Below are positions 7,513 through 15,007 of a stretch of DNA of 38,561 bases, one piece after another. The DNA is from Oscillospiraceae bacterium. GTDB lineage: Bacteria; Bacillota; Clostridia; Oscillospirales; Acutalibacteraceae. The position numbers and the translations under genes are program-made. Position 1 is the first letter of the stretch, and each line of letters starts with the position of its first letter. The notes beneath the pieces were generated by a model. It did no database searches. It was not told the origin of the DNA and worked only from the letters and a program-made list of their open reading frames with translations. The DNA lies in assembly GCA_015066175.1 (NCBI GenBank), contig SVOW01000013.1:1-38561 (forward strand). The letters are read 5' to 3'.

Positions 7513-8439
7513 TCATTCTCCTATAATTGCAACACTCAAAGCGGCAATATCGCCAAGATTTTCTTTAAGCTCTGCCGCTACCACTTCGCACACACCGAAA
7601 GTATGAGGAAGACATTCGGCTTTTAAAACCTTTTCCATTTTTTCACGAAGAAGATTTTCGCTACGCTGAAAAATACTGCCGATTACGATTTTTTCAGGAT
7701 TGAGCATATCGATTATAACACTCAGTCCCCTGCCTAAATGTTCAGCGCAGATATCGTAAACTTTAAGTGCAGTTTCATCTCCTGCAAGCGCTGCCTCTGC
7801 AATGCTCTTTGCTGTTATATTCTCAAGTTCATTTATATTTTTGCAGAACATTGTGTTTTTTCCTGACTGCAGTTTTTCAAGGGCGGCAATTCTGCCAAGC
7901 TGTGCAATTCCGCCGCCTGAACAATACCCTTCAAAAGAGCCTGCTTTTCCGTAGCCAACGGGACCTGAGGTTTCAAGCCTTATATGGCCTATTTCGCCTG
8001 CCATATCGTTTGTGCCGCTGTAAAGTTTTCCGTCAAGAATAAGCCCTGCACCAAGACCTGTGCCGAAAGTGAGGAAAACCATATTTTTTGTGCCTTTACC
8101 TGCACCGAATTTCCATTCGGCAAGTGCACAGGCGTTTGCATCGTTACATATGTAAACAGGCACGTGGAATTCTTCTTTTAAAATTTCACAGATATGAACA
8201 TCGTCCCAGCCTACAAGGTTAGGCGGAGACATAATTATTCCTTTTTTTGAATCAAGCGGACCGCCACAACTGATGCCGATTGATTCAAAGTCGCCCATTG
8301 TGTGAGCAATTTCGATGAGTTTATTGATTGTGCTGTCTTTGTCAAGAGTATCAAAACGCTCTTTTTTTATTATATTTGCGTTTTCATCGCCGAGTACAAG
8401 CGCACATTTTGTGCCGCCGATATCAATACCGAGATACAT
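7513..8439 (-). CDS. ROK-family sugar kinase lacking the zinc cysteines
   Basis: A cytosolic kinase of the ROK family, probably phosphorylating glucose or another hexose. Visible motifs in the 308-aa product are the phosphate-binding DIGGTK (6-11), the catalytic Asp in ICNDANACALAEW (D100), LTFGTGLGAGLI (123-134) and the sugar-binding GEIGHI (H152). The normal ROK zinc motif CxCGxxGCxE reads VGYGKAGSFE (161-170), so all three cysteines are lost (V161, Y163, S168), while the Glu is kept. The ATG at 8439 follows AAGGTGAAATT. It lies 9 bases after dut and abuts the TRIC-like gene. It contains no DNA-binding domain, so it is a kinase rather than a ROK repressor. Confidence 0.88.
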   Translation of the reverse strand: MYLGIDIGGTKCALVLGDENANIIKKERFDTLDKDSTINKLIEIAHTMGDFESIGISCGGPLDSKKGIIMSPPNLVGWDDVHICEILKEEFHVPVYICNDANACALAEWKFGAGKGTKNMVFLTFGTGLGAGLILDGKLYSGTNDMAGEIGHIRLETSGPVGYGKAGSFEGYCSGGGIAQLGRIAALEKLQSGKNTMFCKNINELENITAKSIAEAALAGDETALKVYDICAEHLGRGLSVIIDMLNPEKIVIGSIFQRSENLLREKMEKVLKAECLPHTFGVCEVVAAELKENLGDIAALSVAIIGE

Positions 8440-8448
8440 AATTTCACC

Positions 8449-8946
8449 TTATTTCTTATCTGTACTGCCAAAACCGCCGTTACGTGTGTCTGTAACATCA
8501 TCGTCAACAGTAATTCCGAATGGCAGGAAAATGCCCTGTGCAAAACCGTTACCCGCTTTTACCGAAACAACTTTATTTTCATCAAAAGAGCAATTAGTAA
8601 CTTTTATAAATATATGGCCTTCGTTATCTGAATTATAATAGTCTGCGTCAATAATTCCCACTGTGTTATCAAGCTGAAGTCTGAATTTAAATCCGAGACC
8701 GCTTCTGGGATAAATTTTAAGCACCCAGCCATCGTCAATTCTTGCTCTTATACCTGTGGGGATTTTTGCTGTTTCGCCCGGCTTCAATTCAAAGTCAACG
8801 GGGGCAAAAAAGTCATAACCTGCAGAGCCTGATGTTGCACGGACAGGAAGTTTTATATTATCGTAAACCTCACGTGCGTTTTCATTTTCAAAGCTTTTTG
8901 CAAATTCTTCAAAACTTACCTTTTTAAATTCAGCGATTCTCTGCAT
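8449..8946 (-). CDS. dut: dUTP diphosphatase (trimeric dUTPase)
   Basis: It hydrolyses dUTP to dUMP and pyrophosphate, keeping uracil out of DNA and feeding thymidylate synthesis. All five family motifs are present in the 165-aa protein: SAGYDFFA (I), PRSGLGFK (II), NTVGIIDADY (III, with the catalytic Asp), AGNGFAQGIFLPF (IV) and RNGGFGSTDK (V). An N-terminal extension of about 35 residues precedes motif I. The ATG at 8946 has AAAGGAGAAATAAAT in front. It is the first gene of the dut-ROK-TRIC-AGCS-aroB transcript and faces an MFS gene across a shared promoter. Confidence 0.97.
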   Translation of the reverse strand: MQRIAEFKKVSFEEFAKSFENENAREVYDNIKLPVRATSGSAGYDFFAPVDFELKPGETAKIPTGIRARIDDGWVLKIYPRSGLGFKFRLQLDNTVGIIDADYYNSDNEGHIFIKVTNCSFDENKVVSVKAGNGFAQGIFLPFGITVDDDVTDTRNGGFGSTDKK

Positions 8947-8983
8947 ATTTATTTCTCCTTTTTATATCGTCACATACAAAATA

Positions 8984-9026
8984 ATTATATTACACTTGTT
9001 GACAAAATGTCAACAATAGTTATACT
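8984..9026. promoter_or_regulatory. Divergent dut / MFS promoters over one palindrome
   Basis: Minus strand (dut): -35 TTGACA at 9008-9013, 18-base spacer, -10 TATAAT at 8984-8989. Plus strand (MFS): -35 TTGACA at 8999-9004, 16-base spacer, -10 TATACT at 9021-9026. The two -35 boxes are embedded in a perfect palindrome at 8996-9016 with 9-bp arms TTGTTGACA and TGTCAACAA around AAA. The symmetry reaches three bases beyond each -35 box, so it may be an operator as well as a promoter pair. Confidence 0.8.
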
Positions 9027-9047
9027 ATTTTGTAGAGGTGGTTTATT

Positions 9048-10481
9048 GTGAAAAACAACAGCACTTACAAAAAACTCACGCGACGTGAAAAAGAAATACT
9101 GAAATGGGAAAAAGAAAGAAGAAAGCCAAAGAGAAACCTTTACTTTGTTTATCTTGTGCTTATTATTTCTCTGATTTATGCAACTGACGAAATCGCTTCG
9201 CAAATAGGTACTCTGATGAAAACTGAAATTGCAAACGACCTTTTTGCAAAATTCGGCGAAAGTTCAGTTGGTGTGCTTGATATTCTTTCGATGATAGTCG
9301 TACCCTTTCAGGCTCTCGGACTGATATACAGACCCCTTGCGGATAAACTTGGCAGAAAATTGTTTCTCATTATCAACACTTTCGGTATGAGTGTTGCAAT
9401 GCTTGTGATTTTCCTTTCGGGCAACCTTTATCTTTATTTTGCAGGTGCATGTCTTGTGCAATTTTTTATCCCCCACGATATGCACGTAGTTTACATAATG
9501 GAATCTTCCCCGTCAAAACACAGGGCAAGAATTTATTCTGTTATCAAATTTTTCGCAAATATGAGCGTAATGCTTATTCCCCTGCTGAGAAAATTATTGA
9601 TGAAAGACGCTTCTCAATGGCGTATGGTTTTCTTTATTCCTGCTGTTGTGGGCATAATAACAAGCCTTATCGCTTTGCTTACTGCAAGAGAAACCGACAC
9701 ATTTATTGAATCACGCCTTAAATATTTACGCAAAACAGAAGATGAAATCAAAGCAGAAAGACGAGCTGAAAACGCTCAGGGCGGACTTATTCCTGCACTG
9801 AAATTTGCACTTAAGCACAAGCAATTGCGTTGGCTGTATATAACAGCAGCTTTTACAAATATCGGCTTTATTGCAACGCTTAACTATCAGGTTGTGTTAT
9901 CCTACGGATATGCACAGAATTTTGTTCAGAATGGTTTGTTCAAAAACCTTGGCGAAGAAGTGATGAATGCTGTGAGTACCGGACCTGTTACAACGGCACT
10001 TTTTATGTTCCCTGTAGGCAGTGCTATAGCGCAGGTAATTATGGGATTTATTTCAGATTCAAAGGGAAGAAAAACAGCTGCAGTTGTTACTGCCTTTGAC
10101 TGTCTTTTATCATTCATTCTTTTCACCGTTGGTGCAAGACTTGCGTGGGAGCCGTATCTTGTGGGATTTTTCTGCGGTGCTTTCATCGGCAGTTATTACA
10201 CAACAAACGATGTTCTCATTATGATGATTGGCGAATCTTCGCCCACTAACCTGCGCTCATCAACAATGTCGGCACAGTTTATTGTTACGGCACTGGGTGT
10301 TGTAATTTCATATGGTGTAAGTTTACCCCTTGTTACAATCCTCGGCAATACTTTTATGGGCGTTGTTTGCTTCGGGTTGCTTGTGCCCGGATTTATTATT
10401 GCGCTTTTCCTGCTTGCAAAAAAGACTCACGAAACAAAAGGAATCAACATGGACACCGTTACGGGATGTGAATGGGATTAA
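9048..10481 (+). CDS. MFS transporter, substrate unknown
   Basis: A major facilitator superfamily carrier of 477 aa with about twelve membrane segments. A long charged N-terminal tail (residues 1-30) comes first. The loop 2-3 signature ADKLGRK and its second-half equivalent SDSKGRK are clear. It is a paralog of the carrier at 15008-16402. They share features such as FFxxHDxxxxYIxExxPxKHRAxIYS in the first half and a C-terminal KETKG. The start is GTG at 9048, behind GAGGTGG, in a unit with its own promoter and terminator. Distant resemblance to sugar or organic-acid MFS families is all that can be said. Confidence 0.88.
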   Translation: MKNNSTYKKLTRREKEILKWEKERRKPKRNLYFVYLVLIISLIYATDEIASQIGTLMKTEIANDLFAKFGESSVGVLDILSMIVVPFQALGLIYRPLADKLGRKLFLIINTFGMSVAMLVIFLSGNLYLYFAGACLVQFFIPHDMHVVYIMESSPSKHRARIYSVIKFFANMSVMLIPLLRKLLMKDASQWRMVFFIPAVVGIITSLIALLTARETDTFIESRLKYLRKTEDEIKAERRAENAQGGLIPALKFALKHKQLRWLYITAAFTNIGFIATLNYQVVLSYGYAQNFVQNGLFKNLGEEVMNAVSTGPVTTALFMFPVGSAIAQVIMGFISDSKGRKTAAVVTAFDCLLSFILFTVGARLAWEPYLVGFFCGAFIGSYYTTNDVLIMMIGESSPTNLRSSTMSAQFIVTALGVVISYGVSLPLVTILGNTFMGVVCFGLLVPGFIIALFLLAKKTHETKGINMDTVTGCEWD

Positions 10482-10482
10482 A

Positions 10483-10520
10483 AAATTCTCCTTTCTGAAA
10501 TTACTCAGAAAGGAGTTTTT
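10483..10520. terminator. Bidirectional terminator between convergent MFS genes
   Basis: An 11-bp perfect stem CTCCTTTCTGA / TCAGAAAGGAG (10488-10515) is flanked by TTTTT on the plus side and by a T-run on the minus side. It lies between the ends of the genes at 10481 (plus) and 10533 (minus) and would stop both. Confidence 0.9.
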
Positions 10521-10532
10521 GTTTTATAAAAA

Positions 10533-11768
10533 TCAATCTCTGTTCTTTTTCCAGATAAATGATGCTACAAGCGAAACTGCAGCAGCAACAACACCCAAAG
10601 CAATCCAGAAAACAAAAAGTGTATTCCAGCTGCCTGTGTTATCAAGAATTTTACCTGCAACCATATTAGTTGCTGCACAGCCGATGTATGCCGTTGCGTT
10701 GAGAATTCCGCCTACTGTGCTGACAATGCCCTGCTTTGAAAAACGAAGGGGCACCATAGTAATAAGCATAACATTAATTGCAAACATACAATTTGTGACA
10801 CCCGCCATACACACAAGCGAGAGAATTGCACTCTTACCCGCGAAAAGACGGAGCAAAGCAAGGAAGCCGACTGCAATCATAAAAAACAAAACTGATGTTT
10901 TGAGTTCGTTGTTGATTTTTTTGTTGACACGTTTTGCAATGAACGCACCTGTTACGTTGACTATGGGAAGCACCATTGTCATAGCGAGAGAAAACGTGGT
11001 TGAAGAACCGAATTGTGATGAGAAAAATTCAGGTGTCCACTGTGTGACGCTGTCTTTGAGTGTACCCTGCACCATAATGGGTATGAGCATAAGCACAACT
11101 CCGCTTGTAAAGCAGATTTTAAGAATTGCAGCAGCACCGATTGATTTTTTGCTTTCTTCTTTCACTGCTTTCTGATGTTTTCTGAGTTTTAATTTTCCTG
11201 TGCCTGCAAACCAGATAATTGCAGCAGCACCCACTACTGTGCCGCATACAAGGAAAACGTAATTCCAGGGCAGAAACAGCAATGTAACAAGGCTTAAAGC
11301 ATAACTGAGCACCGTGCCGATTGGTACGGTTGTTGCCATATTTATGCCGAATTTATCGCGGGAAGCCGGGTCATATTCAACTGATGCAATTTTCAGAATA
11401 GGAGTCCACACAAGCGACTGCACAATTCCGTTTAATGCCCACAGCACAAGAAGCGATTCGTAGGAATGGAAAAAGAAAATGAGAATATTGCAGACAGAAG
11501 ACACAAGCACACCTGAAAAAACCATAATTCTTGTGTTTAATCTGTCGCCTATGATTCCGCTGAAAAGCTGACCCATACCATAGCAGATAAAGAAAATTGA
11601 AGAAATTGTTGCAATACGGCTTTCGCTCATAATATTGCCTGATGTAAGTTCAGGGATAATTGCCGAAAAATTAAGCCTGCATATGTATGTTGATGTGTAC
11701 GCAATCCAGCAAAGAAGAAAAAGCCCTGAATCGCGTTTGTTTTCAAAACCAAAAAGTGTTTTTTTCAT
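10533..11768 (-). CDS. OPA-like MFS transporter
   Basis: A 411-aa major facilitator carrier whose first half resembles the organophosphate:phosphate antiporter group (GlpT/UhpT-like). It has an N-terminal FLLCWIAYTSTYICRLNFSAIIPEL, then SSIFFICYGMGQLFSGIIGDRLNTR (membrane segment 2 and loop signature), about twelve membrane segments and a short positively charged end. The ATG at 11768 shares a base with the stop of the upstream beta-propeller gene (TAATG), a sign of translational coupling. The pair therefore probably works on one substrate: a sugar or sugar derivative released outside and imported here. Assignment to OPA is by overall resemblance, not by a proven signature. Confidence 0.82.
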   Translation of the reverse strand: MKKTLFGFENKRDSGLFLLCWIAYTSTYICRLNFSAIIPELTSGNIMSESRIATISSIFFICYGMGQLFSGIIGDRLNTRIMVFSGVLVSSVCNILIFFFHSYESLLVLWALNGIVQSLVWTPILKIASVEYDPASRDKFGINMATTVPIGTVLSYALSLVTLLFLPWNYVFLVCGTVVGAAAIIWFAGTGKLKLRKHQKAVKEESKKSIGAAAILKICFTSGVVLMLIPIMVQGTLKDSVTQWTPEFFSSQFGSSTTFSLAMTMVLPIVNVTGAFIAKRVNKKINNELKTSVLFFMIAVGFLALLRLFAGKSAILSLVCMAGVTNCMFAINVMLITMVPLRFSKQGIVSTVGGILNATAYIGCAATNMVAGKILDNTGSWNTLFVFWIALGVVAAAVSLVASFIWKKNRD

Positions 11769-13165
11769 TATTCACTCACTCTGATTAAAAAAGTATCTTC
11801 AAAGCCGTTCCATCTGACGGTAACGAAAGTTTCTCCCGTATTTTCGGGGATAATTTTAAATCCGTCAAAAGAAACGATGTTTTCGTCATAGTCTGTAAAA
11901 GTAACACCTGACCTGATTTTTGTGCAATCAAAATCAATGTCAACTTTCAGAATCTCAGTTTTAACCTTACTGCCTGAAAGTGAAACCTCATAAACCTGCC
12001 TGTCGCTTGTGATTCCGACGTAATCCACAAATAATGTTTTTTCAAGGGGAACAATAGGTGTTTTCAGGTTTTCTTTTTCAAGCTCCGAATAATCAGGGCT
12101 GTCAATCAGAGAAAATTCAACTTCGTTCATTCTTGTTGACCAGTATGCCCATATATCACCGTAAGCATAAGCAAGATAAACTCCGTCTTCAAGCCTTATG
12201 TGACCGTCAGGACGTGATGAAATACCTGCGTTGTGGCAACAATGGCTGATGTTTTCTTTCACTACGCAAGATTCTTTGAAAGTGATTCCGTCATCTGAAA
12301 CGAAACAACCGATAAAACTGTTTGTTGTAAATCTTTCAATTGTATTGATTGCTATGAATTTTCCGTAATCTTCAACATATTTCACATCAGCAGAATCGGC
12401 AGTCATATAATTCTTATAGTCAATTGCAACGCCTTTATATTCCATTGTTGCAGGCCAGTTTTCGTCAGTTGCATCTGCAACGGCAACACGTGTCTGATTA
12501 ATTGCAACGTCTTTCCATGTGTAGTAAATATAGAGCTTATCTCCCTTTTGGACAAACGACGGCTCACCTGCTCCGAAAGCAGCAACATCACCTGTATAAT
12601 CAACAATGGGTTGAGGTTTTCCGCCCCAGCCTGAGCCGTTCCATTTTTCATAAGGACCTGCGGGATTTTTACTGCGTGCAACAAAAACGTTGTTGTCTAA
12701 ACCGTCTTTGTTTGTTGTGGAAGTATATCCGAGATAATAATATTCACCGATTTTCACCACACCCGGGTCACAGCAGGAATAAAAATCAGGCGATTCGGGA
12801 GTTGGTTTGATAACTGCAGTTTCATCAGTCCATGTATTGCCACCGTCAGAAGAATGGCGGTAAAGAATCCAGTCCCACTCACCTGTGGCACCGGGGGCTG
12901 CAAAGAAAGCATCAATACTTCCGTCTGCATTTTTAAGAATTGTAGGACCGTATCTGTAGCCAAAGCTTTCGCCTTCCGTAGGTGCATAAATATCTTCGCC
13001 TTCGTCAACAGCGTGAATTCTCACAAACTTTGAACTATCGGGAGCAACTGACAATTCTTCATCTGTGTAAGCTCTGTCTTCAAGGGGCGTGTAATAGTAA
13101 AACGGTGCCTGAATAATGCCAAGTGATAATAAAACCGATATAAAAAATCTGATAATTTCTATCAT
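11768..13165 (-). CDS. Secreted beta-propeller glycoside hydrolase-like protein
   Basis: A 465-aa protein with an N-terminal hydrophobic segment (residues 5-23, signal peptide or anchor) and then a five-bladed-propeller-like fold of the GH43/GH32-related type. Visible elements are YGPTILKNADGS (72-83), an Asp-box SSDGGNTW (105-112), DFYSCCDPGVVKIGEYYYLGYT with candidate catalytic D133, and FGAGEPSFVQKGDKLYIYYT with candidate acid E201. The last about 60 residues resemble a bacterial Ig-like (BIG2) domain (TGETFVTVRWNGFEDTFLIRV). The ATG at 13165 follows GAGGTGTGAAAA. It lies between the ProC-like gene and the MFS gene in one operon. The glycan substrate is unknown. Confidence 0.78.
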   Translation of the reverse strand: MIEIIRFFISVLLSLGIIQAPFYYYTPLEDRAYTDEELSVAPDSSKFVRIHAVDEGEDIYAPTEGESFGYRYGPTILKNADGSIDAFFAAPGATGEWDWILYRHSSDGGNTWTDETAVIKPTPESPDFYSCCDPGVVKIGEYYYLGYTSTTNKDGLDNNVFVARSKNPAGPYEKWNGSGWGGKPQPIVDYTGDVAAFGAGEPSFVQKGDKLYIYYTWKDVAINQTRVAVADATDENWPATMEYKGVAIDYKNYMTADSADVKYVEDYGKFIAINTIERFTTNSFIGCFVSDDGITFKESCVVKENISHCCHNAGISSRPDGHIRLEDGVYLAYAYGDIWAYWSTRMNEVEFSLIDSPDYSELEKENLKTPIVPLEKTLFVDYVGITSDRQVYEVSLSGSKVKTEILKVDIDFDCTKIRSGVTFTDYDENIVSFDGFKIIPENTGETFVTVRWNGFEDTFLIRVSE

Positions 13166-13184
13166 TTTTCACACCTCGCAGAAA

Positions 13185-13481
13185 TCATTTGCTTTCTATT
13201 ATTTTTTCAGCAGAAGAAGTTACAACTCCTTCAAAACCGTCTTTTTTAAGGCTCAAAAGTCCTTCAATAGTTGTACCGCCGGGTGAACACACTCTGTCGG
13301 CAAGTTCTATGGGATGAACACCGCTTTGTTTTATAAGTTCAGCACTGCCGAGAACTGTCTGCGCTGCAATCATATCTGCTTCTTCGCCGAGACCAAGTTC
13401 TTTGCCTGCAAGAGAAAGTGCGTTTACAAACTCTGCAGTAAGTTCTTCGGCTGCGCATCTGAGTTTTTCTTTTATATCCAT
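13185..13481 (-). CDS. Stand-alone ProC dimerisation domain protein
   Basis: A 98-aa protein matching only the C-terminal helical dimerisation domain of pyrroline-5-carboxylate reductase. The segment AAQTVLGSAELIKQSGVHP, then ELADRVCSPGGTTIEGL, is the ProC signature region. The NAD(P)-binding Rossmann domain is absent. It is not a visible decay product: the ATG at 13481 has a strong ribosome site (AGGAGGTTTTGTTATA) and a promoter upstream. The frame is also open upstream to 13559, but that stretch encodes nothing ProC-like. ProC needs its Rossmann domain for catalysis, so this form should not reduce pyrroline-5-carboxylate. It is first in an operon with the propeller hydrolase (19 bases on) and the MFS gene. 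Confidence 0.85.
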   Translation of the reverse strand: MDIKEKLRCAAEELTAEFVNALSLAGKELGLGEEADMIAAQTVLGSAELIKQSGVHPIELADRVCSPGGTTIEGLLSLKKDGFEGVVTSSAEKIIESK

Positions 13482-13530
13482 TATAACAAAACCTCCTGTT
13501 TCGTTTTTTACAAGTAACTTCTGAAATTTA

Positions 13531-13559
13531 ATTGTAACACAGTAAAAATAAATTAACAA
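13531..13559 (-). promoter_or_regulatory. Promoter of the ProC-like/hydrolase/MFS operon
   Basis: Minus strand: -35 TTGTTA (13554-13559), 17-base spacer, -10 TACAAT (13531-13536), about 40 bases ahead of the start codon. Confidence 0.65.
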
Positions 13560-13586
13560 TATTTTTGATGAAATAATTTCAGATGA

Positions 13587-13615
13587 TTGACATACTTTTT
13601 CATGTATGATAGAAT
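13587..13615 (+). promoter_or_regulatory. Promoter of mntP
   Basis: TTGACA (13587-13592), 17-base spacer, TAGAAT (13610-13615). The spacer holds CATAC and GTATG in inverted order (13591-13595, 13604-13608), a weak operator candidate. The leader is only about 20 bases, so there is no room for a manganese riboswitch. Confidence 0.8.
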
Positions 13616-13642
13616 TATTGCTACGTGCAAGGGGGTAGAAAA

Positions 13643-14215
13643 GTGTCTTTGTCAGTATTATTTCTTACAGCCGTAGGTCTTGCAATGGACGCGTTTGCTG
13701 TGGCAATATGCAAAGGTCTTTCAGTGCAGAAAGCAAAACTGAGCCACATGACAATTACAGGGCTTTATTTTGGTATTTTTCAGGCAGCAATGCCCTTAAT
13801 CGGTTATTTCGTGGGCAGACAATTCAAGCAATATGTTGAAGCAGTTGACCACTGGATTGCATTTGTGCTTTTAGGGCTTATCGGAATCAATATGATAAGA
13901 GAGGCTCTTTCAAAAGACGATGAAGAAGAATGCAATGCTTCCTTCGGCTTCAAGGCTATGTTTCCCATGGCAATAGCAACAAGCATTGATGCCCTTGCCG
14001 TCGGCATTACATATGCTTTTCTTCCTGATGTAAAAATTGCTCCCGCTGTGGCTTTTATCGGAATTGTCACTTTTGCACTTTCATTCATCGGTGTTAAAAT
14101 CGGAAATATCTTCGGCACAAAATTCAAATCAAAAGCAGAATTATCAGGTGGTGTGATTCTGATTCTTATAGGTCTTAAAATATTGCTCGAACATATTGGT
14201 GTTATAAACTTTTAA
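13643..14215 (+). CDS. mntP: Manganese efflux pump MntP
   Basis: MntP exports manganese across the cell membrane. The 190-aa product has six membrane segments in two related halves, each with the acidic motif expected for the metal path: [16 protein letters not shown] in the first and [15 protein letters not shown] in the second. The length matches the family. The frame is open from a GTG at 13625, but that GTG lies upstream of the ribosome site. AAGGGGGT at 13629-13636 serves the GTG at 13643, which gives [16 protein letters not shown], the usual N-terminus. It is a single-gene unit with its own promoter and terminator. Confidence 0.93.
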   Translation: MSLSVLFLTAVGLAMDAFAVAICKGLSVQKAKLSHMTITGLYFGIFQAAMPLIGYFVGRQFKQYVEAVDHWIAFVLLGLIGINMIREALSKDDEEECNASFGFKAMFPMAIATSIDALAVGITYAFLPDVKIAPAVAFIGIVTFALSFIGVKIGNIFGTKFKSKAELSGGVILILIGLKILLEHIGVINF

Positions 14216-14221
14216 ACAAAA

Positions 14222-14258
14222 CCCTGTTATCTTCGGTTGATAACAGGGCTTTGATTTT
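14222..14258. terminator. Terminator between mntP and the PnuC-like gene
   Basis: A perfect 10-bp stem CCCTGTTATC / GATAACAGGG (14222-14248, loop TTCGGTT) is followed by a T-rich tail. It lies just after mntP and just before the end of the convergent PnuC-like gene. Confidence 0.9.
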
Positions 14259-14263
14259 TTTAA

Positions 14264-14947
14264 TTATAACAATTCACTTTCCTGCTGGGATTTATAAAGT
14301 TTTCTCGCTTCGAAAAATGAAAAAGTTATGCAGACAAACGAATAAACTGCAAAAATCAGATGAGTTGAAATATCAGGCGTTGCCTGAAGCATTGTTGAAT
14401 ATAAAACAATTGTGATTATGCCGTTTATAATCATACAGAAGGTGTATTCGATAAAAGCAAACATCGTAAGAAAATAAATTACTATTCCCAAAAGATTGGA
14501 AACGCTGTCGAGAAAAACATATTCAGCACCAATAATGGGCAAAATTTTCCACATCAGAATGAGCGCAACAACATAGCCTGCCAAAATCAGAAGAATCTGT
14601 TTCAGAGTGAGTTTATTCAGCTTTGTGGAATTGCCGCGTTTGTTTTTATTCCAGCGAATGAAAGTAATCATCTGTATGGGACATGAGAAACACACAGCCG
14701 AAAGTGCCGAAGCATAAAGGTTATAATAAAAATATGCCACACCGTAAAACAAAGAATTTATGCTTCCCAGAAGGCAACTGTAACGGTTTACTTTTGATTG
14801 AAGCATACCGATTATCAGCGATACGTAAAGGGGCAGAATCAGCAGAATTTTCTGCTGATAATAAATGCCCGTAACAGTTATAAGCACACCTGTGCAAAGC
14901 ATCAGTATGAAAATAAAAATATCTTTTTTTGATAAATTTTTTGCCAA
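14264..14947 (-). CDS. PnuC-like vitamin (nicotinamide-type) transporter
   Basis: A membrane protein of 227 aa with about seven hydrophobic segments. The region LLGSINSLFYGVAYFYYNLYASALSAVCFSCPIQMITFIRW follows the PnuC pattern (Gly-x-x-Asn-Ser, the N/L-Y-A loop, Pro-x-Gln, then a Trp in the next helix). PnuC proteins are facilitators for nicotinamide riboside, thiamine or riboflavin precursors. Which one applies here cannot be told, and no vitamin riboswitch is seen upstream. The TTG at 14947, behind AGGAGTGA, is preferred. A further TTG at 14986 would add 13 residues without a ribosome site. It follows the MFS gene on the same strand and probably shares its transcript. Confidence 0.75.
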   Translation of the reverse strand: MAKNLSKKDIFIFILMLCTGVLITVTGIYYQQKILLILPLYVSLIIGMLQSKVNRYSCLLGSINSLFYGVAYFYYNLYASALSAVCFSCPIQMITFIRWNKNKRGNSTKLNKLTLKQILLILAGYVVALILMWKILPIIGAEYVFLDSVSNLLGIVIYFLTMFAFIEYTFCMIINGIITIVLYSTMLQATPDISTHLIFAVYSFVCITFSFFEARKLYKSQQESELL

Positions 14948-15007
14948 TGAATTTTCACTCCTGACGAAAATTTCTGAAACAGACAAAAACTGATAAATTA
15001 TAATTTT

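Noticed and set aside
10330-11175. A 281-codon plus-strand frame running from the end of one MFS gene into the next
   Set aside because: It crosses a strong terminator and lies antisense to the OPA-like MFS gene. No ribosome site or family resemblance.
13616-13642. Manganese (yybP-ykoY) riboswitch ahead of mntP
   Set aside because: The promoter leaves a leader of only about 20 bases, far too short for the riboswitch.
14948-15007. TPP or NAD-type riboswitch for the PnuC-like gene
   Set aside because: The gap to the upstream MFS gene is tiny and no conserved riboswitch core is visible.
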